64,000 nucleotides of DNA from Mytilus trossulus (taxonomy: Eukaryota > Mollusca > Bivalvia > Mytilida > Mytilidae): assembly GCF_036588685.1 (NCBI RefSeq), contig NC_086378.1, forward strand, positions 73,859,127-73,923,126, read 5' to 3'. The translations under genes were made by a program, and so were the position numbers. Under the pieces are notes generated by a model. It was not told the origin of the DNA. It was given only the letters and a program-made list of their open reading frames with translations, and made no database searches. Each line of letters begins with the position of its first letter. The stretch's first letter is position 1. Positions 37,401 through 44,043 of this stretch are shown here, piece after piece.

Positions 37401-39056
37401 AGCACCTGCAAACGGGGTATATATCTCCGAATTGATACGATGTTCCCGTGCTTGAGTTATAAACAAAACCCGCAGCAGTCTTTTATTTCAATCTGGCCTA
37501 TGGTCGTATTCATAAAAGCTGCCAGGTTGTATCCATCCGTTTGTTGTACTTAGGTTTTTTATTTTAACCTTTGATACACGGTTTTGAATTTTCCTTAGAG
37601 TTCGGTATTTGTTTTTAGTTTTCGTTTATTTTTTGCATAGTGAGGAAACAGTTAATATCAGTTTCAATAATAGTTTTACCCGGTCGCGATAGATCCGAAC
37701 ACCATTTGAGTTAACTATCACGGAACCCTCAGACGGCATGAACAAGAAACATAAAGAAAATAAATTTTATGATTTCATGAAGATAATTTGCCATAATTCT
37801 GCATCACACATTTACTCTAATGTTTGTTTGTCTGATTTGGACTACATTCAGTTGGTGTCTATGCGATGCATTTTTCTTATTTTTCAAGTCTTATGGGAAA
37901 TTTATTGAACCTGGGTTTTGTACCTGTTTATTAATATCTACTTTTGCTGTCACATATATAAGATAACGATTTTACAAATACAAGTAGTTTGAAACTCAAA
38001 ATAATAACTAGTTTTTTTTCTTTCAAAAATCTATCAAATGTAAGAATCGAATGCTGTAGAAAATGATAGTATGTATTCATCGCAATATAGCAAAAAGGCT
38101 ACTCTTTTCATAAAAAGCGAATATTGAATAAAAAAAAACAGAATTTATTTTGAAATTAAAAAAAAGGAAAGTATACTCGCGATCGAACCGGTACAATAAT
38201 CTTATTTCCATTTGAAATAAGGTTAAGTATTGTCATCATTAGCCGTTTGCATGAAACAAAACTAAAAAAGATTTCTTATATAACGATCATATAAATTTCG
38301 ATATTTTCCAATTTCGAGGATTCACAAATCACAATTCTATATAAAAATGATAATATCACTGTGTGATTTTTAAAAAGCATTTTCCTAAATGCCTTTATCT
38401 AAACAAAAATGGTGTTTTATGTAAGTAAAGAGAAGTTTGTTTATCCTCTTCTACCAATTAAGGCTGGGAAAAGTTCGCCATTTTTTGGGGCATCATAAAA
38501 ATGTATTTGATAATCGTATTGTTATTTAAATGAAATGTATTACTTCGTAATCACTATAACATATTTTGTTAAGCAAATGATTTCAAACTATTCTATATCT
38601 GTCAAAATAGTATCTAAGTATTTACATTTTTCTGTACTTAAAGATTCTAATTCATTACTGAATTTCAAACAGAAACATGTAAATTAGATTAGTTCTATAG
38701 TGTAAACATGAAAGCTTTGCAATATAAAACTGATGTTCTTTTAATGATTTAAATCTCTTGATACCAATTGTTCGATTTTAATACCCACCGAACACCGAAA
38801 CAAATATAGGTGAGTTTTGCTTCAGTCGTAAAAATGCAAACAGAATCCCTCATCTGTATATGAACGTTCAAATGTTCGCTTCATAAAATTGTTACAGAAA
38901 TGTTTTTTAAGTATTCTTCTTAAACTTGATTAACACAAACAGGTAGTGATATATAACTTTGATCATTTCACTAAAATATAAATTCAACTCACCTTCAATA
39001 AGAAAAATATAAGCAGTGTACAAAATAGGAATCCACAAATATCCAACATACTCCAT
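6985..39056 (-). CDS. nicotinic acetylcholine receptor-like Cys-loop channel subunit (6 exons, 456 aa)
   Basis: Subunit of a pentameric ligand-gated cation channel in the plasma membrane. Coding exons in transcription order are 39056-38993, 16913-16759, 15110-15066, 10102-9993, 8828-8284 and 7436-6985. All have AG acceptors and GT donors, and all phases match (1,0,0,2,1). Seen: hydrophobic leader (residues 1-20), the WTPD loop A (116-119), a canonical Cys-loop (Cys159, 13 residues, Cys173), RRRP before TM1 (about 243-266), TM2 opening GEKMTL (272-277), TM3 (about 305-327) ending HH, a roughly 100-residue basic/serine-rich cytoplasmic loop, and TM4 ending at the C-terminus LLVYW. Possible N-glycosylation sites are N62, N98, N104 and N184. 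Loop C lacks the vicinal Cys pair, so this is a non-alpha type subunit. Glu273 before TM2 predicts cation selectivity. Bivalves have very large nAChR families, so I give no subunit number. The first exon is the least certain because it is 22 kb away. Confidence 0.88.
7437..8283 (-). other. channel gene intron 5
   Basis: The intron lies between donor CTCG|GTAAGT and acceptor TTCTTTTCAG. Anonymous AT-rich sequence; no repeat firmly identified. Confidence 0.8.
8284..8828 (-). CDS. nAChR-like exon 5 (Cys-loop, loop C, TM1, TM2)
   Basis: The acceptor is TTTTTCAG before 8828 and the donor CTCG|GTAAGT is after 8284. It encodes residues 125 (completed) to 306: Cys-loop CEVDIAKYPFDHQFC, conserved SW (179-180), NGEWDL (204-209), RRRP, TM1, and GEKMTL with the pore helix. 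The reading frame runs on past the donor for nine codons, which are intronic. This is the most diagnostic exon of the gene. Confidence 0.95.
8829..9992 (-). other. channel gene intron 4, holding a repeat fragment
   Basis: The intron is bounded by GTAAGT and TTTTTCAG. Positions 9655-9812 carry a plus-strand partial copy of the repeat seen in full at 340-756 (GACCTTTTATAGCTGACTAT ... CATACCACATTTTC). Confidence 0.75.
9993..10102 (-). CDS. nAChR-like exon 4 (ligand-binding domain, loop A)
   Basis: A 110 bp exon between acceptor TTATTTCAG and donor ATAC|GTAAGT. It encodes AWKDQFLHWNKSQYN through VWTPDLLVEN, the region of the family that carries the loop A WxPD motif. It ends in phase 2, and the first base of exon 5 completes Thr125. 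Confidence 0.92.
13051..13450 (+). mobile_element. retrozyme-like unit with two hammerhead remnants
   Basis: The first remnant (about 13051-13095) keeps GAGTCTTGTGTAGACGAAAC and CGTCTGGCGTA but has a damaged CTGATGA. The second (about 13388-13430) keeps CTGATGAGTCTTGTGTAGAC but has lost GAAA. They lie in the same direction about 345 bp apart. The body between contains CACTGGGTCGATGCCACTGC, GGACGTTTCGTCC and CATAGATTATCTTAGCCGTA. Tandem hammerheads around a body of a few hundred bases is the layout of retrozymes. Neither ribozyme should be active. Confidence 0.7.
13585..13740 (+). repeat. mussel interspersed repeat, family B
   Basis: Sequence such as TGAAATAAACTGACAACGCA, GTACACAAGACGTAACATAG and GGGTGATTTCAGGT recurs, diverged and always in the plus direction, at about 40600-40790, 44755-44940, 47515-47720 and 50580-50820. 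Class unknown. Confidence 0.6.
13885..13965 (+). repeat. direct repeat, copy 1 (copy 2 at 15578-15660)
   Basis: Both copies share GATAAGTAATTGATCTTTG and GTAAAATATGTTTTT with small differences. They flank exon 3 of the channel gene, so the pair could mark an old local duplication or two insertions of one repeat. Confidence 0.6.
15066..15110 (-). CDS. nAChR-like exon 3 (45 bp)
   Basis: A 45 bp phase-0 exon between CTATTTCAG and GTAAGTC. It encodes DLKNQVLSSNTWLRI, which corresponds to the conserved (D/E)KNQ-x-L-x-(T/S)N-x-W segment. A separate 45 bp exon at this point is typical of animal nAChR genes and supports the assignment. Confidence 0.93.
15111..16758 (-). other. channel gene intron 2
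   Basis: It contains the second copy of the 13885 repeat (15578-15660), a truncated antisense hammerhead repeat (about 15782-15830), a short (ATTG)n run near 15927-15945, and a decayed repeat at 16470-16580 (AAATGGATAACAACTGTATT). Confidence 0.7.
15782..15830 (-). repeat. truncated hammerhead repeat
   Basis: On the minus strand it reads GACGAAACTCGCGTCTGGCG and then the usual tail TATAATCCTGGTACC. The CTGATGA half is missing, so it cannot self-cleave. Confidence 0.7.
16759..16913 (-). CDS. nAChR-like exon 2 (start of mature ligand-binding domain)
   Basis: The acceptor is TGTATTTTCAG and the donor GATTTG|GTAAAA. It encodes SADDVARLQDNLFKDYRKSI, then RPVNN and VQVNISFFIIMIHDL. This is the amphipathic first helix and first beta strands seen in nAChR subunits (LxxxLFxxYxxxxRPV pattern). 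It starts in phase 1, so one base comes from the upstream exon. Confidence 0.9.
16999..17215 (-). repeat. decayed hammerhead-family repeat
   Basis: Plus-strand text AATAAACTCATCATTGATAC, CAGGATTATCACTGTA and ACGCGAGACGCGTTTT is the reverse complement of the usual tail plus the GTCTGGCG side. The ribozyme core is replaced, and the body remnant (AAGGTCAAATAAGAACATTG) follows. Confidence 0.6.
19822..19978 (-). repeat. hammerhead repeat copy with tail
   Basis: From the minus strand: body remnant, intact hammerhead (see 19865-19908), then the tail CCTGGTATTTATGATGAGTT. The adjoining sequence 19914-19977 (TGCTATCGAAAGTTTAAGCT ...) recurs almost unchanged at 21242-21303. Confidence 0.75.
19865..19908 (-). 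ncRNA. intact type I hammerhead ribozyme
   Basis: Reading 19908 to 19865: stem I strand GCGTCA, core CTGATGA, stem II GTCT-TTTGT-AGAC, core GAAA, a minimal stem III (one C-G pair closing GCGC), cleavage site GTC, then TGGCGT. GCGTCA pairs fully with TGGCGT (one G-U pair). All invariant core bases of the family are present. Cleavage is predicted between 19871 and 19870. With so short a stem III, activity may need a dimer or loop contacts. Confidence 0.8.
20690..20815 (+). repeat. hammerhead-like repeat, second family, decayed
   Basis: ATCACTGAAGAGACGTATTG is followed by TCAAAATAAGCAATTGGTGC. This matches a hammerhead layout with CTGAAGA for CTGATGA and CAAAA for GAAA, stem II GAC/GTC and stem I ATCA/TGGT. 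The body upstream (TTTTGGACTTTTTGGATTGT) resembles the main family's body. Inactive as read. Confidence 0.5.
20985..21303 (-). repeat. decayed antisense hammerhead-family repeat
   Basis: AATAAACTTATCATAGATAC, CAGGATTAAATTTTGTA and ACGCCATACACACGTTTACG are the reverse complement of the tail and part of the ribozyme; the core is lost. The body remnant (AAAAGGCCAAATAAAGCAC) and the segment shared with 19914-19977 follow. Confidence 0.6.
25925..26020 (+). repeat. hammerhead-like repeat, third type, decayed
   Basis: CAAATATTCTGGTCCCTGCA then GAAGGTAAGTTCGAAAACACGCGTCGATCGC parallels the locus at 40430-40500. Both look like a hammerhead with stem II AGGT..., core GAAA and a CGCGTC cleavage side. 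CTGATGA is broken here. Confidence 0.4.
26925..27070 (+). repeat. mussel interspersed repeat, family C fragment
   Basis: Text such as CAAAAATAACGCACTCCGAG and AAGTCCCTAAACAAATGACC recurs, diverged, at 16470-16580, 28900-29020, 31075-31135, 40105-40190 and 55420-55535. No frame. Class unknown. Confidence 0.5.
27744..28335 (+). repeat. composite of hammerhead-family and other repeat
   Basis: Positions 27790-27975 hold a decayed hammerhead unit (GCGTCGCTGGTTGGCCTTGT ... GGACGGAACGCACG ... TGGCGTATTAAATTTTAAAC). Positions about 27990-28260 match 49920-50410 (TTGGCATGCAATAAAACCAG, GTTCAACCCACCA, GAACAGCGGTATTCTACGG). The open frames here are repeat-derived. Confidence 0.6.
28900..29690 (+). repeat. 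scattered decayed mussel repeats
   Basis: Family C text lies at 28900-29020. A fragment at 29480-29690 (AACCAGGTTCAATCCACCC ... GAATTTTCCTCGGAATTCGA) is shared with 14850-14975, 28075-28140, 37530-37620 and 49990-50100. Confidence 0.5.
30970..31135 (-). repeat. decayed mussel repeat (antisense of the 50200-50410 type)
   Basis: GGTAACAAACAAAATCCGAG and CTATAAGGGGAAAC are the reverse complement of the CGGTTTTAGTTTGTTACC region near 50340. Family C text follows at 31075-31135. Confidence 0.5.
32640..32765 (+). repeat. hammerhead repeat copy with tail
   Basis: Body remnant (TTTTTTGGCCTCTTAAACAT), hammerhead 32681-32724, then the tail ATCTTGATATCTATGGTGAG and TTTATTTA. Same layout as 34800-34945. 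Confidence 0.7.
32681..32724 (+). ncRNA. near-intact hammerhead ribozyme
   Basis: GCGTTA, CTGATGA, stem II GTAT-TTTGT-AGAC, GAAA, CGCGCGTC, then CGGCGT. Core bases are complete. The two defects are an A-C mismatch at the base of stem I and an A-G pair in stem II. Predicted cleavage is after 32718. Confidence 0.65.
33746..34783. mobile_element. Harbinger-like non-autonomous element, 1038 bp, TTA duplication
   Basis: Ends TGCCGGCGTCACACAT and its reverse complement ATGTGTGACGCCGGTA form about 16 bp inverted repeats with one mismatch. TTA flanks both sides (33743-33745 and 34784-34786). A 3 bp TWA duplication is the habit of PIF/Harbinger. A small internal hairpin lies at about 33815-33883, and 34225-34600 is an abundant mussel repeat block (GAGGCTCCTGACTTGGGACA). 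No transposase. Confidence 0.75.
33945..34212. mobile_element. poly-G/poly-C fold-back element, copy 1
   Basis: CAACCATTTGATTTTC followed by about 19 G (33946-33980) is mirrored by about 14 C, a (CA)n run and GAAAATCAAATGGTTG (34161-34210). The interior is low-complexity. A second copy in the opposite sense is at 61346-61585. Apparent frames on both strands here are artefacts. Confidence 0.75.
34845..34888 (+). ncRNA. intact type I hammerhead ribozyme
   Basis: GCGTCA (34845-34850), CTGATGA (34851-34857), stem II GTTT-TTCGT-AGAC with one G-U, GAAA (34871-34874), CGCGTGTC with cleavage predicted after 34882, then TGGCGT (34883-34888) pairing with GCGTCA. All invariant bases are present. Stem III is a single closing pair, as in the minus-strand copy at 19865. 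Confidence 0.8.
36780..37560 (+). pseudogene. decayed retroelement reverse-transcriptase fragment
   Basis: Conceptual translation gives, in pieces, KLKNKLKELV-type text near 36890, GITIETNCVPLADLLIYYYE and NFIQLALLRKNIKKS (36924-37166), and LDDVLSLNNLKFGDY just after, followed by PIELEIKDTTDT. This order matches RT motifs (GxPMGTNxAPLLADL, then the YxDD box) of an RT type common in molluscs. A stop at 37164, later stops and frame changes after 37290 show that it is dead. Probably Penelope-like or related; the family is not certain. Confidence 0.65.
38993..39056 (-). CDS. proposed nAChR-like exon 1 (start codon and signal peptide)
   Basis: ATG at 39056 opens a frame coding a hydrophobic leader (MEYVGYLWIPILYTAYIFL), followed by a consensus donor AAG|GTGAGT. 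Used in this frame the exon ends in phase 1, as exon 2 requires, and the junction codon becomes GTG (Val22). An overlapping ATG at 39061 reads a different frame that ends in phase 0 and would not join. The link is an inference across a 22 kb intron. A nearer leader exon that I missed is the main alternative. Confidence 0.55.
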
Positions 39057-40194
39057 TTCATATCAGACGTTTTGTTTCACTTTCTTCTATATGCGGAAAT
39101 GTTTAGATTGTCTAATATCTCGGGATTATTATAATAATTAAATCTATATTCTTTTAAAAACTAATTATCACAATACATATTACAAGATAACTACATTGGA
39201 CAGAGATACAATGGCTAATATACTTGTATTTTTGTGTGGCCTGATAATGATATCTTCTTAAAATTAAATAATATACGCTCCGATGGATAATATTAACAAT
39301 AGGTAGGCACCTTTTAAGAAATGACTGGCATCGAACCGATCGATAGCGGAATGATATTACGGAATCTACGGATAAAAACACTAATAACAATCCTAATTAC
39401 TAAAAATTGATACCAGTGAAACCCGAAGAAATAAAAAAACAAAACAGTTATATGGCTTTGATATTATGAATATTTATTTGAGGTAATTAGCAGAAATAAT
39501 CAGTTTAATAATTTTCGATTGAAATTTCAATCTCTCAGACTTTGTACATTTTTCTGTTTGAAAATTGAATAATTAGTTATGACTTGATTTTTGTTATTAT
39601 TCTGTTTTCTTTTCTTGTTTTGAAACAGTTTAAGACCACCAAAATAAATCGGTTATCATTAATCATTTTACTGTTTTTTTACAATGAGCATAATTCGTTA
39701 AAATGGCAGGACTTATGAAATTTATGTTGTGAAAACTAAAACAAAATGTAATTTATAGATTTCAATTAAGTCAAGTTTACTTTCATTTTCATGATTTTTA
39801 AGCATGATTAATTATGCAAGAAAGTGAATCAAGTTACTGTTAACGTTAAAAGCGGTGATCTATAGACCTTTTCAAAGAACATATTTACATATACGAAGTA
39901 ATTTCAATTTTACCTTTGTACTAGTATTCAATTTGTTTCATTTGCATTTAATTCTTTTATTGGTTATTTTTAACCAATATTTCCAAAGTGTGTTCTATTT
40001 ATTGTTTATGTTTTAATAACCAAAACATAGAATACATTTTGATAATATCGTATGTAAATAGGTTCACATTTCAATTTTAGGCATTAAAAGTAAATAACAA
40101 AATTAGCGAACTCCAGGGAAATTCAAAACGAACAAATGACAAGATCAACAGCTTAAACATGTTAAAGAATAAAAAAAGTTGTCATATATCTGAC
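39057..40194. other. intergenic region upstream of the channel gene
   Basis: This would hold the channel gene's promoter and 5' UTR if exon 1 is right. No TATA box or other element can be assigned with confidence. A decayed family C fragment starts at about 40105. Confidence 0.5.
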
Positions 40195-40500
40195 TTCGCA
40201 CCTCTGCTAGTGGACTATCAGCCCCAGTATTGTATCATCGGCTCAAAAATCAGTACCAATGGTAATCCCATGATTTATAACATAGTTTCCGAAAATTAAA
40301 CGTATATAAATTAAGAAACTCAGGGTTCAACACTCTCAAACCAAAGCCAACTTAGATGGATTTGCCTATTTCTTTATGGTATTTTTTGTCATAAAGCTGT
40401 TCAACTGTTTCGGTATTTATACATACTTGCTTTTCAAATATTCGGCTTCCTGCGTTCCTGATGCAGGTTATTTCATAAAAGTGCTACGAAGGTATGAAAT
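40195..40500 (+). repeat. decayed retrozyme-like unit, third hammerhead type
   Basis: CTCTGCTAGTGGACTATCAG and TATTGTATCATCGG echo the body at 13140-13190. The unit ends GCGTTCCTGATGCAGGTTAT with TTCATAAAAGTGC, a hammerhead-like core (CTGATGc, stem II AGGT, damaged GAAA). Inactive as read. Confidence 0.5.
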
Positions 40501-40595
40501 TATATAACGTTTTATTTTTCTTCTTCATTTTGTTGATACAGGCAATTCCATATGTAAATAATGATGAATTAAGCGGTATTTTCTAACTTATATTT

Positions 40596-40800
40596 TTAAA
40601 AACTGCCTTCAAATGCATACTTTTCTATTCTAGAAAAAAGTGCGAACGATACAAAAGGAACAGTCGAACTCAAAGATTTAAAAGGAAAAAGACAAATAAT
40701 AGTATATAAGACACAGCAAAGTGAACTAAAGACTAAGCAATACCAACCCCACCAGAAACTGGGGGTGTAGCACATATCTTTGACAAAACTAAATATTATG
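40596..40800 (+). repeat. mussel interspersed repeat, family B
   Basis: GATACAAAAGGAACAGTCGA, ATAAGACACAGCAAAGTG and CCCCACCAGAAACTGGGGGT match the family described at 13585-13740. Confidence 0.6.
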
Positions 40801-40860
40801 TAACACATCTATGAATAGCCGTTCTTGGCATTAGTGGTATGAACATACCGTATGCAATTT

Positions 40861-41025
40861 TCAACGCGTTGGTTTTTATTATAATGTGGGTTTTTTATTA
40901 TAAATGCGTTGGTTTTTACTTTTAAAGCGCTGGGTTTTTTTATCAACGTGTTGGTTTTTACTTTCAACGCGTTGGTTTTTGCTTTCAACGCGTTGTTTTA
41001 CACTTTAAACGCGTTGTTTCGTAAT
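40861..41025. repeat. minisatellite, ~20 bp unit with GCGTTGGTTTTT
   Basis: Units alternate CAACGCGTTGGTTTTT with short A/T-rich spacers (TACTTT, GCTTT). The core CAACGCGTTG is self-complementary. Later units degrade to AAACGCGTTG. Confidence 0.75.
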
Positions 41026-41285
41026 TCATACGGTATGAAAAACCAACGCTTTGGTTTCAATTTCATATCGTAAGTTTTCCACTTTTGTCTACCAATCAAC
41101 ATCTTTGTAACAAAGTACGATCTTTCAACCTTTCGGACAGACTCCAGATTGTTGTTAAGTTTGGAGGGAAAATATATTCTCCGTTGTTGAAGAAACGTAC
41201 TGACTTGCTACAACTTTTTTGAATTTTGGTTACTCAATATTCTTCAAATGTTTACTTGTTTGGCTTTACAAATATTTAGATATGA

Positions 41286-41475
41286 GCGTCACTGATGAGT
41301 CGTATGCAGACGAAACTCGCGTATAGTGTCAACTCCCCGGCAGTTCCAGTTCCGATCTGCATACGGGTCCGCATACTACTCTACACCGGAGTAAAGGAAA
41401 ATTGATCTGGAACGTAAACGGTCACTGTACGGAGTTTGGTCTGGTGTACTAAATTATAATCCTGGTACCTTTCGA
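41286..41475 (+). repeat. hammerhead repeat split by a ~110 bp insertion
   Basis: GCGTCA, CTGATGA, GTCG-TATG-CAGAC and GAAA are intact (41286-41320). Stem III and the cleavage side then give way to unrelated GC-richer text (CCCCGGCAGTTCCAGTTCCG). The usual tail GGTGTACTAAATTATAATCC resumes at about 41441. Confidence 0.6.
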
Positions 41476-42592
41476 CGAAGATTGTGTATAAATATTCTAT
41501 ACAGCACCAATAGTTGCGTATAGCAAACATAAATGTATTAGAGAAAGGCTTAGTAGATCAAAGTTAAAGACTTTAACATAAAATTGACAGTTGGACACTG
41601 ATAATGGCAGATCTGTCATATTAACTAAATCTATTGAAGAAGAATTAAAATATAGATATATCAATATATTAAAATAAAATGAATAATTTTCATATTTGAT
41701 TGTTTTCAAATAATGCATCTTAAAATGACCATCCCAAGCCTAACAGCCGAAACACTATAAGAGTGTCGGGTCCTATCATGCAATGTGGGATGCGTAGTTG
41801 CATGGATGTTTTATTATAACAAAACTAGATATTTTTTAGAAAAAAACTTTATAACAAACATTTTAATTGGTTGACAAAAGTACAAAACTTACGGTATGAA
41901 ATTGAAAACCAACGCGTTTGTTTTTCATATCGTATGAAATGCAAATCCAAACATTAAAACCTTTATCGTCTGAAAAAATGAAGCTGTGTTGTAGCTTAAA
42001 AGTGGAGACGACTTCAATCATTCTTTGATACTGCATAATCTTTGTTTTGTTTATAGTTCTTTTGTATCTGAAAATGAAAATTGACTTGACTGTTTAACTC
42101 ACTAACGATGTCACATTTTATTGTTGTTTTCTGTTCAAAGGAAGACAATTCGAATTGTTTGAAAGTCGAGTCTTCCATAGGTTATAGATAACGTTGTAAA
42201 TATAGAATATGTCCAATAAAGTGTAAATACGAGACATCAAATTTAAAAATACATCGTATTCTTATTTACCTAAATGTGTGATGATTTTGTATCATAGGTT
42301 CAATAGTTTAACTTAATTACAGTTCGAAAGAAGTCTTATAAATGCTTATTTCATACATTAATATAAACTGTAAGAAACATAGAAAAAAATAGAATATTTG
42401 ACGGGTAAATATTGAGTCCGATAAATCTTTAAGGGTCTCCCCAAGGAAACTCTAATACGAGTAATTTGGCACTTTTGAAGAACACCCCTTCTTCATGAAG
42501 ATTTCAGCTTCCATTGTTGTTTGTAAGCTGGAGGGATTCCGTCCTCCTTTTCATTCGTCTGAAGTCCTCGAAGGTGATGGTCATGATGTATG

Positions 42593-43612
42593 TGTTCCGG
42601 ACCATATGAGTATTTGGACCATACGCGTATGGTCATGACCATATGGGTATATACTCATATGGTCCAACCATACGCGTACGGTCGGACTATACGCGTATGG
42701 TCGGGGTAATTAACACTCTGTTATTGTTTAGTTTAAATACGTCTCAACTCTTCATATGGTATGAATTTTCATTAAAAAGACGCTATCATATAGGTAATTT
42801 TATATTTATCTGTATAATCATAATAAAAAGATAAGCTAAAAAAACTTGAATAGAAGTTTCAAATAAGTAATTTTATTAACTTGCCAAAACTATAATAAAC
42901 ACATTTTATACCAATGGTCATTGTCGATGGTCAGTATCGATGGTTAATACCGATTTGTTATAACGAGTGAATGGCAATATGTCGACTTAAAATATTTAAA
43001 AAAAAAATTCTTAATGAACTCTTAAACAAGAAGTCAATTGAAAGTAACACATTTTATTTAAGTTGTCTTGTGAATATGGTGTATTGCAGTCGTGTTACAA
43101 TATTTGAGATCTAGAGCTTCTTAAAACATCGTAGATATATCGGAATGGCCCAAGACCTCGGTAAAACTGTATGCAGCTGCTAACTTTTCATCCGCAAACA
43201 AAAGATGTAAATGAAAAGGATCGTGCACAACAAGCTCTAGTAAATGCAAAAAAGCTATGATACCGTGTGGAAATCAAGCAAGAATGAAATTAGCGATGAA
43301 AACTGACTAGGGCATCGATATTTAATTTTTACGTAGTCTTTGAATTATAAAATTAATACATTGTCATGTAACCATCATTGCTTTTTGAGATAGTTTTTGT
43401 ATTGATACGTTTATAATGTAATTTGAAAAAAATACCTATATGGTCCAAATACTCATATGGTCCGGCCCGTTAATAGCCAAACGAGTATTATACTCATATG
43501 GTCCGACCAAACGCGTACGGTCGGACCATACGCGTATGGTCGGACCATATGAGTATACGCATATGGTCATGATCATACGCGTATGGTCCAAATACTCATA
43601 TGGTCCGGAACA
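42593..43612. mobile_element. palindrome-array transposon, 1020 bp, TATG duplication
   Basis: The ends begin TGTTCCGGACCATATGAGTA (42593 inward; reverse complement ending at 43612) and stay inverted for over 100 bp. They are built from alternating self-complementary words such as ACCATACGCGTATGGT, CATATGAGTA/TACTCATATG and GTCATGACC. TATG flanks both sides (42589-42592 and 43613-43616). The interior has no transposase frame. Apparent frames at 43436-43666 on both strands are by-products of the palindromes. Confidence 0.75.
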
Positions 43613-43616
43613 TATG

Positions 43617-44012
43617 CATGGTACATTCTTATTATAGAATGGATATTTGAGATTATTGTCGCTCATATAAGATACTATTACGCCAAGTGTAATGAAGAGT
43701 AGATTGCTGCATGTTAGTCTTATGTGATATGGATTTGCATTCTTGATTGTTATGCAACAAAAGACAAGGTTTATGTCTTTTCTTTAAGACTTTTATAACT
43801 TGTAGTTTGTCAAAATGTAAGTGTATATTGCGGGTTGTGATGTAACACCAGATTAAACATATAATTTTCCAGTTATTCGTTTGGTGTAAATCCATGTGAA
43901 TTGTTTTCTCGACTTCTACCTCGTACACAGTGATTGTTTTCTTTCGTTAACTGATAAAGGTTATCATGTCGCATTTTCAGTTCAGTAAGTTAAATATATC
44001 AACTATCGTAAA
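43617..44012. other. upstream region of the FAXDC2-like gene
   Basis: Presumed promoter or 5' UTR. No TATA box is obvious. A TTTTCAG at about 43974-43980 just upstream of the ATG could be the acceptor of a 5' UTR intron. Confidence 0.4.
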
Positions 44013-44043
44013 ATGGAGTCGGAAGCATTTATCAATATTGTAG
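44013..44043 (+). CDS. FAXDC2: FAXDC2-like exon 1 (start codon)
   Basis: ATG at 44013 is followed by ten codons (MESEAFINIV) and one base before the donor GTAG|GTTAGT. The single base joins exon 2 to make GGT (Gly11). This is the only in-phase ATG exon I found upstream. No TATA box or other promoter signal could be assigned. Confidence 0.75.

Larger units (their letters stand above)
16914..38992 (-). other. proposed 22 kb first intron of the channel gene
   Basis: No other gene was recognised inside it. It contains hammerhead-repeat copies (17000, 19865, 20757, 21018, 25950, 27900, 32681, 34845), the nested transposon complex 32853-36038 and a decayed reverse transcriptase (36780-37560). Stretches where I see nothing specific are 17400-19800, 21310-24470, 24480-25920, 30140-30970, 31140-32640, 36044-36780 and 37630-38992. 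Its extent depends on exon 1 being correctly placed. Confidence 0.5.
40845..41945. mobile_element. terminal-inverted-repeat element with GCGTTGG minisatellite
   Basis: The left side is an array of about eight ~20 bp units (CAACGCGTTGGTTTTTACTT type, 40861-41025). An inverted-repeat arm at about 41040-41115 follows. The matching right arm is at about 41850-41925, and shared words are AACCAACGC, TTACGGTATGAAATTGAAAA and TTGGTTGACAAAAGT in reverse complement. Both outer ends carry CATACCGTATG/CATATCGTATG. The interior holds a damaged hammerhead copy (41286-41475). Target duplication not determined. Confidence 0.6.

Noticed and set aside
36780..37560. Calling the RT fragment a functional retrotransposon
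   Set aside because: In-frame stops and frame changes after 37160 and no flanking terminal structure.
39001..39061. Alternative start ATG at 39061 for the channel leader exon
   Set aside because: Its frame reaches the GTGAGT donor in phase 0 and cannot join exon 2, which needs phase 1.
43436..43666. Overlapping open frames on both strands with repeated YSYGPTIRVRSD-like text
   Set aside because: The peptide repetition comes from the palindromic ACCATACGCGTATGGT array of the transposon end, readable on either strand.
43653..43928. 91-codon minus-strand frame next to the FAXDC2-like start
   Set aside because: No recognisable motif; overlaps the likely promoter of a divergent gene.
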